Part shown: positions 55,551 to 63,968 of the stretch, piece after piece
Numbering within the stretch: position 1 is the stretch's first letter
Layout of the letters: each line of letters begins with the position of its first letter
NCBI RefSeq assembly: GCF_016632335.1
Contig: NZ_JAEPBG010000001.1
Coordinates: forward strand, 558,001-622,000
Direction: 5' to 3'
From: Noviherbaspirillum pedocola
GTDB taxonomy: Bacteria > Pseudomonadota > Gammaproteobacteria > Burkholderiales > Burkholderiaceae_D
DNA length: 64,000 nt
Position numbers and translations under genes: made by a program
The notes under the pieces: model-generated
The model's database searches: none
What the model was told of the DNA's origin: nothing
The model's input: only the letters and a program-made list of their open reading frames with translations

Positions 55551-57872
55551 ATGGTATTGACGTCCCTTCAGCGCCGCATCGCCGTGGTCTTTGTCGGCCT
55601 ATTGGTGCTGGTCATGGGCCTGATCCTTGCCCTGGTTCATACCAGCAGCAAGGGAATCGTGAGCAGCGAAGCCAGGCGCGAACTAGCGGTCGGCACCAAG
55701 GTGTTTCGCAAGCTGCTCGAACAGAACCAGCGCCAGCTGGAGACGGCGGCCACCGTGCTGTCGGCCGATTTCGCGTTTCGCGAAGCCATCGCCACGCAGG
55801 ATCAGCCCACGATGCGCTCGGTCATCCGCAATCACGGCAACCGCATTCATGCGCAAGTCATGATGGTTGCCAACCCCGAAGGCAGTCTGCTCGCCACGAC
55901 CCAGCGCGAGAGCGCCACCGGAGCGCCCTTCCCCTTTCCCGACCTGCTTGCGGCTGCGGAGTCGGCCGGCAAGAGCGCCGGCTTCCGGCAAATGCGCAAT
56001 GGACAGCTTTACCAGGTGGTGGTGGTGCCCATCATGGCGCCGCAGCGCATCGCGTGGGTAGCCATGGGTTTCCATGTCGATAGCCGCTGGGCGCAGGACC
56101 TCGCCGAAGTCACCGGGCTTGCCGTGCACGTGGTGCGCAACGATGCCGGCCAGCCGGCATTGCTGGCTTCCTCGACTCCCGAAAACAGCACTGCCGGCAT
56201 GGAACAGGCCTTGCGCTCCGGCAGCGAACTGCAGCAAATCGGTAGGGCCCTGTATCAGATCGCGCAAGTGCCGCTGGGCGGCGATATCGAGGCAGTGCTG
56301 GAGCTGCCGGTGGCGCAGGTCCAGGCGCCTTTCGACTTCCTGCAAGGCACGCTGCTCATCGTGGTTGGCGCGGGCATCCTTGTGTTCGCGCTGGGAAGCG
56401 CCATGCTGGCGCGCAGAATCGTCAAACCGCTCAATGCGCTGTCGACAGCGGCACGCCGTGTCGCAATGGGCGATTACGCGCAGCCTCTGCCATCGCTGCC
56501 GCCGGATGAAATCGGCCAACTCGCAGCGAGTTTCGAACACATGCGCGAAGGAATCGCCAGCCGCGAAGAGCGCATCATCCGGCTGGCCTATGTCGACAAC
56601 CTGACGGAGCTTGCCAACCGCACCAGCTTCGAAGAAGCGTTCGCGCAGCTGCCTGCGGGCTCATCCGGAGCGATAGCGGTATTGAACATCCACCGCTTTG
56701 CGCTGATCAACAATGCGCTTGGCTATCCCATCGGCGACCGCCTGCTGCATGCGCTCGGCGCTCGGCTTTCGCAACTGCTCACACCGGACGACATGCTTGC
56801 AAGATTGTGGGGCGACCAGTTTGCCTTCCTGCTCAGGCATGCCGACAGCGATGCGGCACGGACCTTCGCAAGCGCGGTCCTCGCGACATTGATCGACCCA
56901 CTCACGCTGGACGGCCAGCGTCTGGACATGGGCGGCAGCATCGGTATTGCGCGCTATCCGCAGGATGGTTCGGATGCCGGGACGGTGCTGCGTCGCGCCG
57001 AACTGGCGATGACCGAGGCCAAGCGCCGTCATTGCGGCATTGCGTTTGCAGCCGACATCGGGACCGGTCCCGCGCATGAACAGCTATCGCTGATCGGCGA
57101 AATGCGCGAGGCGATGGCCAATGGTGAGTTTGTCGTGTTCTATCAGCCCAAGCTGGCATTGCGCAGCGGACGCATTGTCGCGGCCGAAGCGCTGCTGCGG
57201 TGGAATCACCCGGAACGCGGCATGATTGCGCCGTCGCGCTTCATTCCCTTCGCGGAGCAGACCGGCTTCATCCGCGAGATCACGCCCTGGCTGCTCGATG
57301 CGGTGATCCAACAGCTCGCCCTGTGGCAGGGTGCGGGCCTGGATATCGCCGTCTCCGCCAACCTTTCGGCGCTGGACCTGCTCGATGCCGGCTTGAGCGG
57401 CCGCGTGTCCGGATTGCTGAAGCGCCATGGCGTTGCGGCCGAAAGGCTATGCCTGGAAATCACGGAAAGCGCGCTGATGGACGATCCCGCGCTGGCGCTG
57501 GAACATCTTGCCGAACTGGCGGCGCTGGGCATCAAGCTGTCCATCGATGACTACGGCGTCGGCCAGGCATCGCTCACGTATCTGAAAAGTCTGCCGGTCA
57601 ATGAACTCAAGCTGGACCGCAGCTTCATCACGGCCATTGCCGAGTCGCCGAAGGATAGCGCCATCGTGCTATCCACCATCATGCTCAGCCATGCGCTGGG
57701 GCTGAGCGTCGTTGCCGAAGGCGTGGAAACGCCGGCCGACCTGCATTGGCTGATGGAACACGGCTGCGATATCGCGCAGGGGTACGGAATCGCCCGGCCG
57801 ATGCCGGCGCAGCAATTGCCCGGGTGGATCGCTTCGTACAGCGCAGAGGCTGTGCTCGCATCGACCAGCTGA
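55551..57872 (+). CDS. membrane c-di-GMP phosphodiesterase (Cache-like, HAMP, degenerate GGDEF, EAL)
   Basis: A 773-residue signalling protein. Two transmembrane helices (about residues 12-32 and 262-284) flank a ~230-residue periplasmic sensor domain that looks Cache-like. A HAMP domain follows (RRIVKPLNALSTAARRVAMGD), then a GGDEF domain whose signature is WGDQF (about residue 420), so cyclase activity is unlikely. The EAL domain keeps the key residues: AAEALLRWNH, DDYGVGQASLTYLKSLPVNE and EGVET. It should hydrolyse c-di-GMP, with the periplasmic domain sensing an envelope signal. Third gene of the NTF2-like/cupredoxin operon. Confidence 0.88.
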   Translation: MVLTSLQRRIAVVFVGLLVLVMGLILALVHTSSKGIVSSEARRELAVGTKVFRKLLEQNQRQLETAATVLSADFAFREAIATQDQPTMRSVIRNHGNRIHAQVMMVANPEGSLLATTQRESATGAPFPFPDLLAAAESAGKSAGFRQMRNGQLYQVVVVPIMAPQRIAWVAMGFHVDSRWAQDLAEVTGLAVHVVRNDAGQPALLASSTPENSTAGMEQALRSGSELQQIGRALYQIAQVPLGGDIEAVLELPVAQVQAPFDFLQGTLLIVVGAGILVFALGSAMLARRIVKPLNALSTAARRVAMGDYAQPLPSLPPDEIGQLAASFEHMREGIASREERIIRLAYVDNLTELANRTSFEEAFAQLPAGSSGAIAVLNIHRFALINNALGYPIGDRLLHALGARLSQLLTPDDMLARLWGDQFAFLLRHADSDAARTFASAVLATLIDPLTLDGQRLDMGGSIGIARYPQDGSDAGTVLRRAELAMTEAKRRHCGIAFAADIGTGPAHEQLSLIGEMREAMANGEFVVFYQPKLALRSGRIVAAEALLRWNHPERGMIAPSRFIPFAEQTGFIREITPWLLDAVIQQLALWQGAGLDIAVSANLSALDLLDAGLSGRVSGLLKRHGVAAERLCLEITESALMDDPALALEHLAELAALGIKLSIDDYGVGQASLTYLKSLPVNELKLDRSFITAIAESPKDSAIVLSTIMLSHALGLSVVAEGVETPADLHWLMEHGCDIAQGYGIARPMPAQQLPGWIASYSAEAVLASTS

Positions 57873-58428
57873 TCAGGGCATGGCCTGACTTGGCAATCCC
57901 TTGGAGGGAGCTGCCAGGGTGCATTCCGGAATGGCTGGATACTTCCAAGCCGGCATCAGCTCTGGGTGTTGCGCTGCATTCCCTTTCAGCTTCTCAAGGC
58001 ACGGGTGCTCATGGTGCGCGTATTCACACTCCAGCTCCGTCTTCCGGAATGCATACCGCCCGGAAGGTGAAATCGATTCATCGGAAAAAAAGAAGAATGC
58101 AAGCCCGATGCTTCAGGATATGAAACCGGGAAAGGCAGCAGGATAGGCCTGCGTGAAGGTATTGCACGGTGCGCACCGAGGCCCTTTCGCTGCCATCCGC
58201 GAGACAAGGCGGTAATGGCCGTGCGCTGATGCCGCCATGCATGGACAAGAGTGTCGAAACAGGAATGGCCCAGCGGCGAATTGAATTGGTGTGCCATGCG
58301 GCCGCTGGCTCCGGAGTGCATCCGCATCGGGAGCCGTTGCTGCCCACGGAATCTGCCAGCGGAAACCAGAAATGAAAAAGGCACCCGAAGGTGCCTGGTA
58401 CTGCGCTTGCTGTGAAATCGGGAAGCGA
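57873..58428. other. intergenic region between EAL gene and pilA
   Basis: 556 bases between convergent genes with no supported gene. Several frames of 60-130 codons on both strands have no recognisable domain. The pilA terminator is at its right end. Confidence 0.5.
58375..58396 (-). terminator. intrinsic terminator of pilA
   Basis: AGGCACC and GGTGCCT form a 7-bp stem around CGAA, followed by five T residues on the minus strand, 33 bases after the pilA stop. Confidence 0.85.
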
Positions 58429-58887
58429 TTATTTGCAGAGGTTTGCAGCGATACAGGTACTGGTCGACTTGGTGCTCCAGCTCACTTTGCCGGCGGCAAG
58501 TGCAGGTTGCAGGATGTAGGTTTCGCCAGACAGGCCATTGACCGGGGTGCCGCTGGCGCCAACTGCCGTAGCGGTGATCACGCCATCCGCGGTGGCGACG
58601 CTTGCCACGTTACCGGAAGCGGTCGAGATATCGGCCGGAACGCCAGCGCTGCCGCCGGTGCAACCGGTCAGGCTGTTCTGGTCTTGCGCGCACAGTTCAA
58701 CGGCGACTTTTGCTGCGGAGGTCGACAGCACGACTTCACTGAACTTCGCCTTCTTCGTGTATTGCTGATACGCCGGCAGCGCAACAGCTGCCAGGATGCC
58801 GATGATCGCAACAACGATCATCAATTCGATCAGGGTGAAGCCTTGTTGTGCTTGCTGTTTCATTTGCTTGATTTGAGCGTATTTCAT
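58429..58887 (-). CDS. pilA: type IV major pilin (prepilin)
   Basis: A 152-residue prepilin. A 16-residue leader ends in glycine before [20 protein letters not shown], the PilD cleavage and N-methylation site with Glu5. Four cysteines are present ([22 protein letters not shown]); the last two near the C-terminus define the disulfide-bounded D-region. The ATG at 58887 follows GGAAGGAAG. Transcription from a sigma-54 promoter and processing by the PilD at 61.3 kb are expected. Confidence 0.95.
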   Translation of the reverse strand: MKYAQIKQMKQQAQQGFTLIELMIVVAIIGILAAVALPAYQQYTKKAKFSEVVLSTSAAKVAVELCAQDQNSLTGCTGGSAGVPADISTASGNVASVATADGVITATAVGASGTPVNGLSGETYILQPALAAGKVSWSTKSTSTCIAANLCK

Positions 58888-58942
58888 GATCTTCCTTCCG
58901 GGTGAGTGAGCCTGTTAAGTTCGGTACCGCTGCATTCTCTAG

Positions 58943-58958
58943 AGCAACTGTTGTGCCA
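58943..58958 (-). promoter_or_regulatory. sigma-54 promoter of pilA
   Basis: TGGCAC (58953-58958), five bases, TTGCT (58943-58947) on the minus strand match the -24/-12 consensus with correct spacing. The start codon is about 55 bases downstream. The expected activator PilR is encoded at 20.9-22.4 kb. Confidence 0.88.
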
Positions 58959-58998
58959 GGGAAATGTAGTGCCCGAATTGAACTAAAAATTGCTTTTT

Positions 58999-59012
58999 AT
59001 TCATGCATGAAT
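58999..59012. promoter_or_regulatory. perfect 14-bp palindrome upstream of pilA
   Basis: ATTCATGCATGAAT, 41 bases upstream of the -24 element. It could be an activator or modulator site; the known P. aeruginosa PilR sites are not of this form, so the binder is unknown. The rest of the gap to 59250 shows no gene. Confidence 0.5.
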
Positions 59013-59250
59013 GTCCGGAACAGGTGTTCACGCCACTACTGACTACCCCTTCGGCCTAGTCAGCAGCCACTGACAATGAATTGCAGTCGCCAGAATGAGC
59101 ACACGCGCAGGCTATGCAGCGCATCAAGAACGCACGCGGCGATCGTGCGCCCTGCCGGTGCCGAGGAGGTGTAACCGGGTCACTTGCCATCCCCCTGTCT
59201 TAGTCAGGTAGACTGTTCGATCAACGATCATTCTTTCCATCGGACTCACC

Positions 59251-59721
59251 GTGAACTTCATCAGCATTGCCTCCGCCATCACTCTTACTGAATGGAGCGA
59301 CAGCACCTTCCGCCGCCGCGTCGCGGATGGATCCCTGACGCGCTCGATGGAAAGCGGGGGCAGCGGCCGGGTCATGGTCGACTTCGCCTCGATCCGGCCG
59401 CATGCCTGCATTCCGCTTGCACCGGAAGACATCGCCCTCATCGCCGCGGCCGACGCCGGCAACAATGCCGCGCAGAGCGAGCTTGCCTTGCTGTTTCTGC
59501 AACACGGCAAGCCGCGCAGCGCGCTGTACTGGCTGGAACTGGCTGCCAAGGGCGGCAGCGCCGATGCGATGCACTGGCTCGGACGCTGCTATCTGGAAGG
59601 CAATGGCATGCTCAAGGACGAGAATCTCGGAATGATGTGGCTGGCCAAGGCAGCGGCCGAGGGACACGCGATCTCGCGCGGGATGATGGAAGCGATGCGC
59701 GCGCGCTTCTGCGCAGCGTGA
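59251..59721 (+). CDS. Sel1-like repeat protein
   Basis: A 156-residue protein without signal peptide. The first ~60 residues are a winged or helical segment (ITLTEWSDSTFRRRVADGSLTRS) that resembles a small DNA-binding-like region. The C-terminal half has two Sel1/TPR-like repeats: AAQSELALLFLQHGKPRSALYWLELAA and DAMHWLGRCYLEGNGMLKDENLGMMWLAKAAAEG. Such repeats mediate protein contacts. The start is GTG at 59251. No clear partner nearby. Confidence 0.78.
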   Translation: MNFISIASAITLTEWSDSTFRRRVADGSLTRSMESGGSGRVMVDFASIRPHACIPLAPEDIALIAAADAGNNAAQSELALLFLQHGKPRSALYWLELAAKGGSADAMHWLGRCYLEGNGMLKDENLGMMWLAKAAAEGHAISRGMMEAMRARFCAA

Positions 59722-59762
59722 ACGCTTGTTCAGGTAGGAAGAGAAGACTCGGAAGGAAGAAA

Positions 59763-59792
59763 CTGGGGCGCAGCCCGGCCGGGCGCGCCCTG
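59763..59792 (-). terminator. GC-rich hairpin after the small exported protein gene
   Basis: GGGCGC (59766-59771) and GCGCCC (59785-59790) with an inner CCCGGCCGGG core, followed on the minus strand by CAGTTTCTTCC. Weak T-run, so low certainty. Confidence 0.4.
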
Positions 59793-59803
59793 GAAAAGAA
59801 GAA

Positions 59804-60103
59804 TTACTTGTCGCTGCTGCGCGCGGTCGACGCTTCGGCCTTGGTCTGCGCCTTCGACAGATCCGAAGCCGCATCGGCGATTTCCTTGTTGGCCTTGCGA
59901 TGCGCCTTCAGCTTTGCCTTGTCGGCCTTGGCATCGGCCTTCACATTGGCTTCGGCTTCCTTCAGCTGCGCGCGGTTTACCTTTTCCTGTGCCTTGATCG
60001 TGGCCTGGTCGACCTTGCCCTGTGCCTTGACTTCCTTGGCATCCTGGGCATGCGCACCGATGGTGAACATCGTGGCAACGACAGCGATGGTGAGCTTGTT
60101 CAT
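59804..60103 (-). CDS. small exported Ala/Lys-rich coiled-coil protein
   Basis: A 99-residue protein with a clean signal peptide (NKLTIAVVATMFTIGAHA) cleaved before QDAKEV. The ~80-residue mature part is a highly charged, uninterrupted helix (KVNRAQLKEAEANVKADAKADKAKLKAHRKANKEI, shown as its two halves KVNRAQLKEAEANVKADA and KADKAKLKAHRKANKEI), with no cysteines or aromatics. It resembles periplasmic stress-type small proteins only in composition. Function unknown. It has an AGGAGAGGT ribosome site. Confidence 0.75.
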   Translation of the reverse strand: MNKLTIAVVATMFTIGAHAQDAKEVKAQGKVDQATIKAQEKVNRAQLKEAEANVKADAKADKAKLKAHRKANKEIADAASDLSKAQTKAEASTARSSDK

Positions 60104-60203
60104 GGACCTCTCCTGTTGACTGATAATTAAGATTGGTTTTGGGACAGACCCGCTTGCGTTGAAGTTCCGTACGGATCTATCCCAAGTGCATCGGGTTTGC
60201 GCA

Positions 60204-61157
60204 TTACGGCGCGCTGGCCGTATCGAGAAGGTTCAGGTCTTCCGACGTCAGCGTCAGCTGCACCGAGCGGATCAGGCTTTCAAGCTGTTCGACGCTCGTT
60301 GCGCTGGCAATCGGCGCGGTGACGCCGCGTTGCGCAATCAGCCAGGCCAACGCCACTTCGGCCGGCTTCGCGCCATGCGCCTGTGCCACCTTGTCCAGGG
60401 CATCGAGGATGCGCATGCCGCGCGGATTCAGATACTGCGCAACGCGGCTGCCGCGCGCGCTTTTGCCCAGATCCTGCTCGCCGCGGTACTTGCCGGACAA
60501 AAAGCCCGACGCCAGGCTGTAGTAAGTGATGACGCCCAGTTCCTCATTGATGCACAGCTCGCGCAGATTGTTCTCGAAACTGGAGCGGTCAATCAGGTTG
60601 TATTCCGGCTGCAGCACATCGTAGCGCGGCAGGCCCTTCGTCTGCGCTGCATCGAGCGCAGCGCGCAGGCCGGGGACATCGTAATTCGAGCAGCCGATCG
60701 CGCGCACCTTGCCCGCTTTCAGCAACTTGTCGTAGGCGCCCAGCGTTTCCTCGATCGGCGTTTCCGCGTCCGGATAATGCGACAGGTACAGATCGATCAC
60801 GTCGGTCTGCATCCGCCGCAGCGAATCTTCCACCGCTGCCAGGATGCGCTGCTCCGACAAGCCCTTCTTGCCCGGCCCGAGATCGACGCCGACCTTGGTG
60901 ATGAGGGTGACGCGGTCGCGCCGGCTGCGGTTTGCGGCCAGCCACTTGCCGATGATGGTTTCCGATTCGCCGCCCTGGTGCCCCGGCACCCAGCGCGAAT
61001 AGGCGTCGGCGGTGTCGATGGCATCGAGGCCGGCGTCAACGAAACGATCGAGCATCGCAAACGAGGTCGCTTCATCGGCGGTCCAGCCGAACACGTTGCC
61101 GCCGAAGACCAGCGGCGCGATTTCCAGGCCGGTGCGGCCGAGCTTGCGCTTTTGCAT
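60204..61157 (-). CDS. aldo/keto reductase
   Basis: A 317-residue NADPH-dependent oxidoreductase of the AKR superfamily, YajO/voltage-gated-channel beta-subunit-like type. Visible are the start QKRKLGRTGLEIAPLVFGGN, catalytic Asp/Tyr in DTADAYSRWVPG, the catalytic Lys in TLITKVG, His in YLSHYPD, and the nucleotide-binding end APIASATSVEQLESL. The ATG at 61157 follows GGGAGT by 4 bases. Substrate unknown. It is divergent from pilD. Confidence 0.92.
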   Translation of the reverse strand: MQKRKLGRTGLEIAPLVFGGNVFGWTADEATSFAMLDRFVDAGLDAIDTADAYSRWVPGHQGGESETIIGKWLAANRSRRDRVTLITKVGVDLGPGKKGLSEQRILAAVEDSLRRMQTDVIDLYLSHYPDAETPIEETLGAYDKLLKAGKVRAIGCSNYDVPGLRAALDAAQTKGLPRYDVLQPEYNLIDRSSFENNLRELCINEELGVITYYSLASGFLSGKYRGEQDLGKSARGSRVAQYLNPRGMRILDALDKVAQAHGAKPAEVALAWLIAQRGVTAPIASATSVEQLESLIRSVQLTLTSEDLNLLDTASAP

Positions 61158-61324
61158 GTTGACTCCCGTTTTCATCACGTTGGCAGCCCCGCAGTATGCC
61201 GTCGTCATCTCGCCGACATGGACGACAGACGCAAAGGAACAGCGGTTTTGCCGCGCGAGTTTCAGTACAATGCGTCGATTCCCGGAAGCATCTCCTGTCC
61301 CCTCCTCTCGCCCTCGGAAGATTC

Positions 61325-62212
61325 ATGGTCAACGCGGCAATCCTCGACGATTCGTTTTACGGCATGCTCCTGTTCGCTGCGCCGGCAAGCCTCTTGCCCA
61401 GCATCGTCGCCGGCATCCTTGGTCTCGTGGTCGGCAGTTTCCTCAACGTGGTGATCCACCGCATTCCGAAGATGATGCAGCGCGAGTCCGACAATTACGT
61501 GGCCGAGGAAAGCGGCAAGCCGCTGCCGCATACCGATCGCTACAACCTGATGCTGCCGCGCTCGGCCTGCCCGCATTGCGGCCACCAGATTACCGCTCTG
61601 GAGAACATACCGGTCGTGTCCTGGCTGGCGCTGCGGGGCAAATGCAGCGTGTGCAAGACGCCGATCTCGGCGCGCTATCCGCTCGTGGAAGCCCTGACCG
61701 GCCTGCTCTCGGCCGGCCTGGTCTGGCATTTTGGCAGTGGCGTCGCCGGCATGGCTGCGGTGGTGTTCGTCTGGCTGCTCATCACGCTGACCTTCATCGA
61801 TGCCGACACCCGCCTGCTGCCGGACGACCTCACTTTCCCGCTGCTCTGGCTCGGGCTGCTCGTCAATCTGAACGGCACCTTCGCTACGCTGTCTGACGCG
61901 GTGATCGGCGCCGCTGCCGGTTACCTGGTGCTGTGGCTGGTGTACTGGGCCTTCAAGCTGGCCACCGGCAAGGAAGGCATGGGCTACGGCGACTTCAAGC
62001 TCCTGGCCGCGCTCGGCGCATGGATGGGATGGAAAATGCTGCTGCCCATCATCCTGCTGTCCTCGGTGGTCGGCGCCATCGTCGGCATCTGCCTGATCGT
62101 GTTCACCCGCCGCGGCCGCGACAATCCGATTCCCTTCGGCCCCTATCTGGCTGCGGCCGGACTGATCAGCCTGGTCTGGGGCGACACGCTGATCACTCTC
62201 TACATGCCCTGA
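61325..62212 (+). CDS. pilD: prepilin peptidase / N-methyltransferase PilD
   Basis: PilD cleaves and N-methylates type IV prepilins. The 295-residue membrane protein has the N-terminal VGSFLNVVIHRIP, a cytoplasmic four-cysteine zinc loop (CPHCGH and CSVCK), and the two catalytic aspartates in FIDADTRLLPDDLT and GMGYGDFKLLAALGAWMGW. Two stop codons are present in a duplicated 11-base segment at its end. It resumes the standard pilBCD-coaE-zapD-yacG order interrupted after pilC. Confidence 0.96.
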   Translation: MVNAAILDDSFYGMLLFAAPASLLPSIVAGILGLVVGSFLNVVIHRIPKMMQRESDNYVAEESGKPLPHTDRYNLMLPRSACPHCGHQITALENIPVVSWLALRGKCSVCKTPISARYPLVEALTGLLSAGLVWHFGSGVAGMAAVVFVWLLITLTFIDADTRLLPDDLTFPLLWLGLLVNLNGTFATLSDAVIGAAAGYLVLWLVYWAFKLATGKEGMGYGDFKLLAALGAWMGWKMLLPIILLSSVVGAIVGICLIVFTRRGRDNPIPFGPYLAAAGLISLVWGDTLITLYMP

Positions 62213-62223
62213 ACATGCCCTGA
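62202..62223 (+). repeat. 11-bp exact tandem duplication over the pilD stop
   Basis: ACATGCCCTGA occurs twice in direct succession, followed by a partial third (ACACGCC). The first copy contains the pilD stop codon. Confidence 0.8.
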
Positions 62224-62244
62224 ACACGCCATGAGGAGTTCATC

Positions 62245-62856
62245 ATCGCCACCCCATTCTCGATCGGCCTGACCGGCGGCATCGGTAGCGGCAAGAGCCT
62301 GGTTGCGGACATGTTCGCCGCCCTTGGCGCTTCCCTGATCGATACCGACCGCATTGCGCACCAGCTCACCGCGCCCGAAGGCGGCGCCATGCCGGCGATC
62401 GCGGAGGAATTCGGCCCCGAGTACCTGTCGCCTTCCGGCGCGCTCGACCGCGAGCGCATGCGCGCCAAGGTCTTTTCCGATCCGGGCGCGAAGCGGCGGC
62501 TTGAAGCCATCCTGCATCCCTTGATCCGCATCGAAACCGAGCGCGCCGCCAACGAAGCGCAAGGCTTGTACCGGATCTTTGTGGTGCCGCTGCTGGTCGA
62601 ATCCGGTAGCTGGAAAGCTCGGGTGTCACGCGTACTGGTGGTGGATTGCCCGGAAGCGCTGCAAATCGAACGGGTAATGGCCCGCAACGGCATGCTTGAG
62701 CCCCAGGTGCGGGCGATCATGGCAGCCCAGGCCAGTCGTGAGCAACGCCTCGCCGCCGCGGATGACGTGATCGTCAACGATGCCGACATCGCCGCGCTGA
62801 CGCCGCAGGTGGAAAGGCTGCATGCGCAATATGCGGCAGCGGCGAAGGCGGCATAG
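62245..62856 (+). CDS. coaE: dephospho-CoA kinase, apparent ATC start
   Basis: CoaE performs the last step of coenzyme A synthesis. The P-loop [12 protein letters not shown] lies at residues 6-17 counted from an ATC at 62245, and later motifs are [23 protein letters not shown] and VPLLVESG. No ATG, GTG or TTG exists in frame between the upstream stop (TGA at 62221) and the P-loop; the first ATG (62311) would remove the P-loop. GAGGAG lies 6 bases before the ATC. Product 203 residues, the usual length. A sequencing error (ATG read as ATC) is the main alternative. Confidence 0.85.
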   Translation: MATPFSIGLTGGIGSGKSLVADMFAALGASLIDTDRIAHQLTAPEGGAMPAIAEEFGPEYLSPSGALDRERMRAKVFSDPGAKRRLEAILHPLIRIETERAANEAQGLYRIFVVPLLVESGSWKARVSRVLVVDCPEALQIERVMARNGMLEPQVRAIMAAQASREQRLAAADDVIVNDADIAALTPQVERLHAQYAAAAKAA

Positions 62857-62983
62857 CAAGGCAGGATGCAGCCGCAGCGCGCCGCGGTGCAAAAACATTT
62901 GCCTTGTTTGTAATATGATGCGGTTTCGCCAATCGAAGCCCGCATGTGCAAGTCATAGGGCCAAGCTTTAAAGGGATGTCACC

Positions 62984-63739
62984 TTGATCGTCTACGAATA
63001 CCCTTTCAACGAGCGTATTCGCACGTTGCTGCGGCTGGAGGACCTGTACGAGAAATTTGTGTTCTTCGCGGAGCAGTCGGATCCGTTGCAGCATCATGTC
63101 GCCCTGTCGACGATCTTTGAAATGCTTGAAGTCGCCGGGCGCGCCGATCTGAAATCGGATTTGCTACAGGAACTGGAACGGCAGAAACAGACGCTGCTCG
63201 GCTTCAAGGCCAATCCCAATGTGCAGGCCGACCGGCTCAACATGGTGCTCGATGAAGTCGACCGCATCAGCAGCGCGCTGATGGCCACCGCCGGCAAGAC
63301 CGGTCAACATATCCGCGACAATGAATGGCTGATGAGCATACGCGGCCGCACCATCATTCCCGGCGGCGCCTGCGAATTCGATTTGCCGTCCTACTATGCC
63401 TGGCAGCATCGCACCCGCGAGGAGCGTCTCACCGACATCTTCGCCTGGTTCGCGCCGCTGCAGCCGCTGTTCGAGGCGATCGCCTTCGTGCTGAAGCTGC
63501 TGCGCGAGACCGGCCGGCCGACGAAAATCATCGCCCAGGCCGGCAGCTTCCAGCAGATGTTGCAGGGCAAGGTCTACCAGATGCTGCGGCTGACGCTGGA
63601 TGAGCGCATCGGCGCGATTCCCGAGATTTCCGCCAACAAGTACATGCTATGGGTGCGCTTCACGACGCAGGGCGGCGACATGAAGCCCAGGCCGTATGAC
63701 CACGACGTGCCCTTCGACCTGGCATTGTGCAATTTCTAG
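62984..63739 (+). CDS. zapD: cell division protein ZapD
   Basis: ZapD (DUF1342) crosslinks FtsZ filaments at the division ring. The 251-residue protein begins [23 protein letters not shown], typical of the family, with the N-terminal helical domain and C-terminal beta domain ([36 protein letters not shown]). The start is TTG at 62984, 8 bases after AAGGG. Member of the pilD-coaE-zapD-yacG series. Confidence 0.94.
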   Translation: MIVYEYPFNERIRTLLRLEDLYEKFVFFAEQSDPLQHHVALSTIFEMLEVAGRADLKSDLLQELERQKQTLLGFKANPNVQADRLNMVLDEVDRISSALMATAGKTGQHIRDNEWLMSIRGRTIIPGGACEFDLPSYYAWQHRTREERLTDIFAWFAPLQPLFEAIAFVLKLLRETGRPTKIIAQAGSFQQMLQGKVYQMLRLTLDERIGAIPEISANKYMLWVRFTTQGGDMKPRPYDHDVPFDLALCNF

Positions 63740-63752
63740 AACGGTTACAAGA

Positions 63753-63938
63753 ATGGTAGCAATCGTCGACTGCCCGACCTGCGGCAAGAAAGTGGAATGG
63801 ACCGAGGCCAACAAATACCGGCCCTTTTGCTCGGAGCGCTGCAAGCAGATTGATCTTGGCGCATGGGCTGAAGAGAAGTATGTGATACCGGGGGCGGAGC
63901 CGAATCCCGGCGACAAGGATGATCTCGACAGGCATTGA
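63753..63938 (+). CDS. yacG: DNA gyrase inhibitor / zinc-finger protein YacG
   Basis: A 61-residue zinc-binding protein with [10 protein letters not shown] and [19 protein letters not shown] (four cysteines in C-x2-C...C-x3-C). In E. coli YacG binds and inhibits gyrase. The start at 63753 lies 13 bases after zapD; the C-terminus is acidic. Confidence 0.93.
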   Translation: MVAIVDCPTCGKKVEWTEANKYRPFCSERCKQIDLGAWAEEKYVIPGAEPNPGDKDDLDRH

Positions 63939-63943
63939 TGCCG

Positions 63944-63968
63944 CGTAGGTTGGGCTGACAAGCCCAAC
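63944..63968. repeat. single arm of the REP-like element
   Basis: CGTAGGTTGGGCTGACAAGC followed by CCAAC is identical over 25 bases to the left arm of the element at 16972-17047. It starts 5 bases after the yacG stop; a second inverted arm may lie beyond the window. Confidence 0.8.

Noticed and set aside
62231-62272. ATG at 62231 after the pilD stop as a start for coaE
   Set aside because: It is out of frame with coaE and meets a stop after 13 codons.
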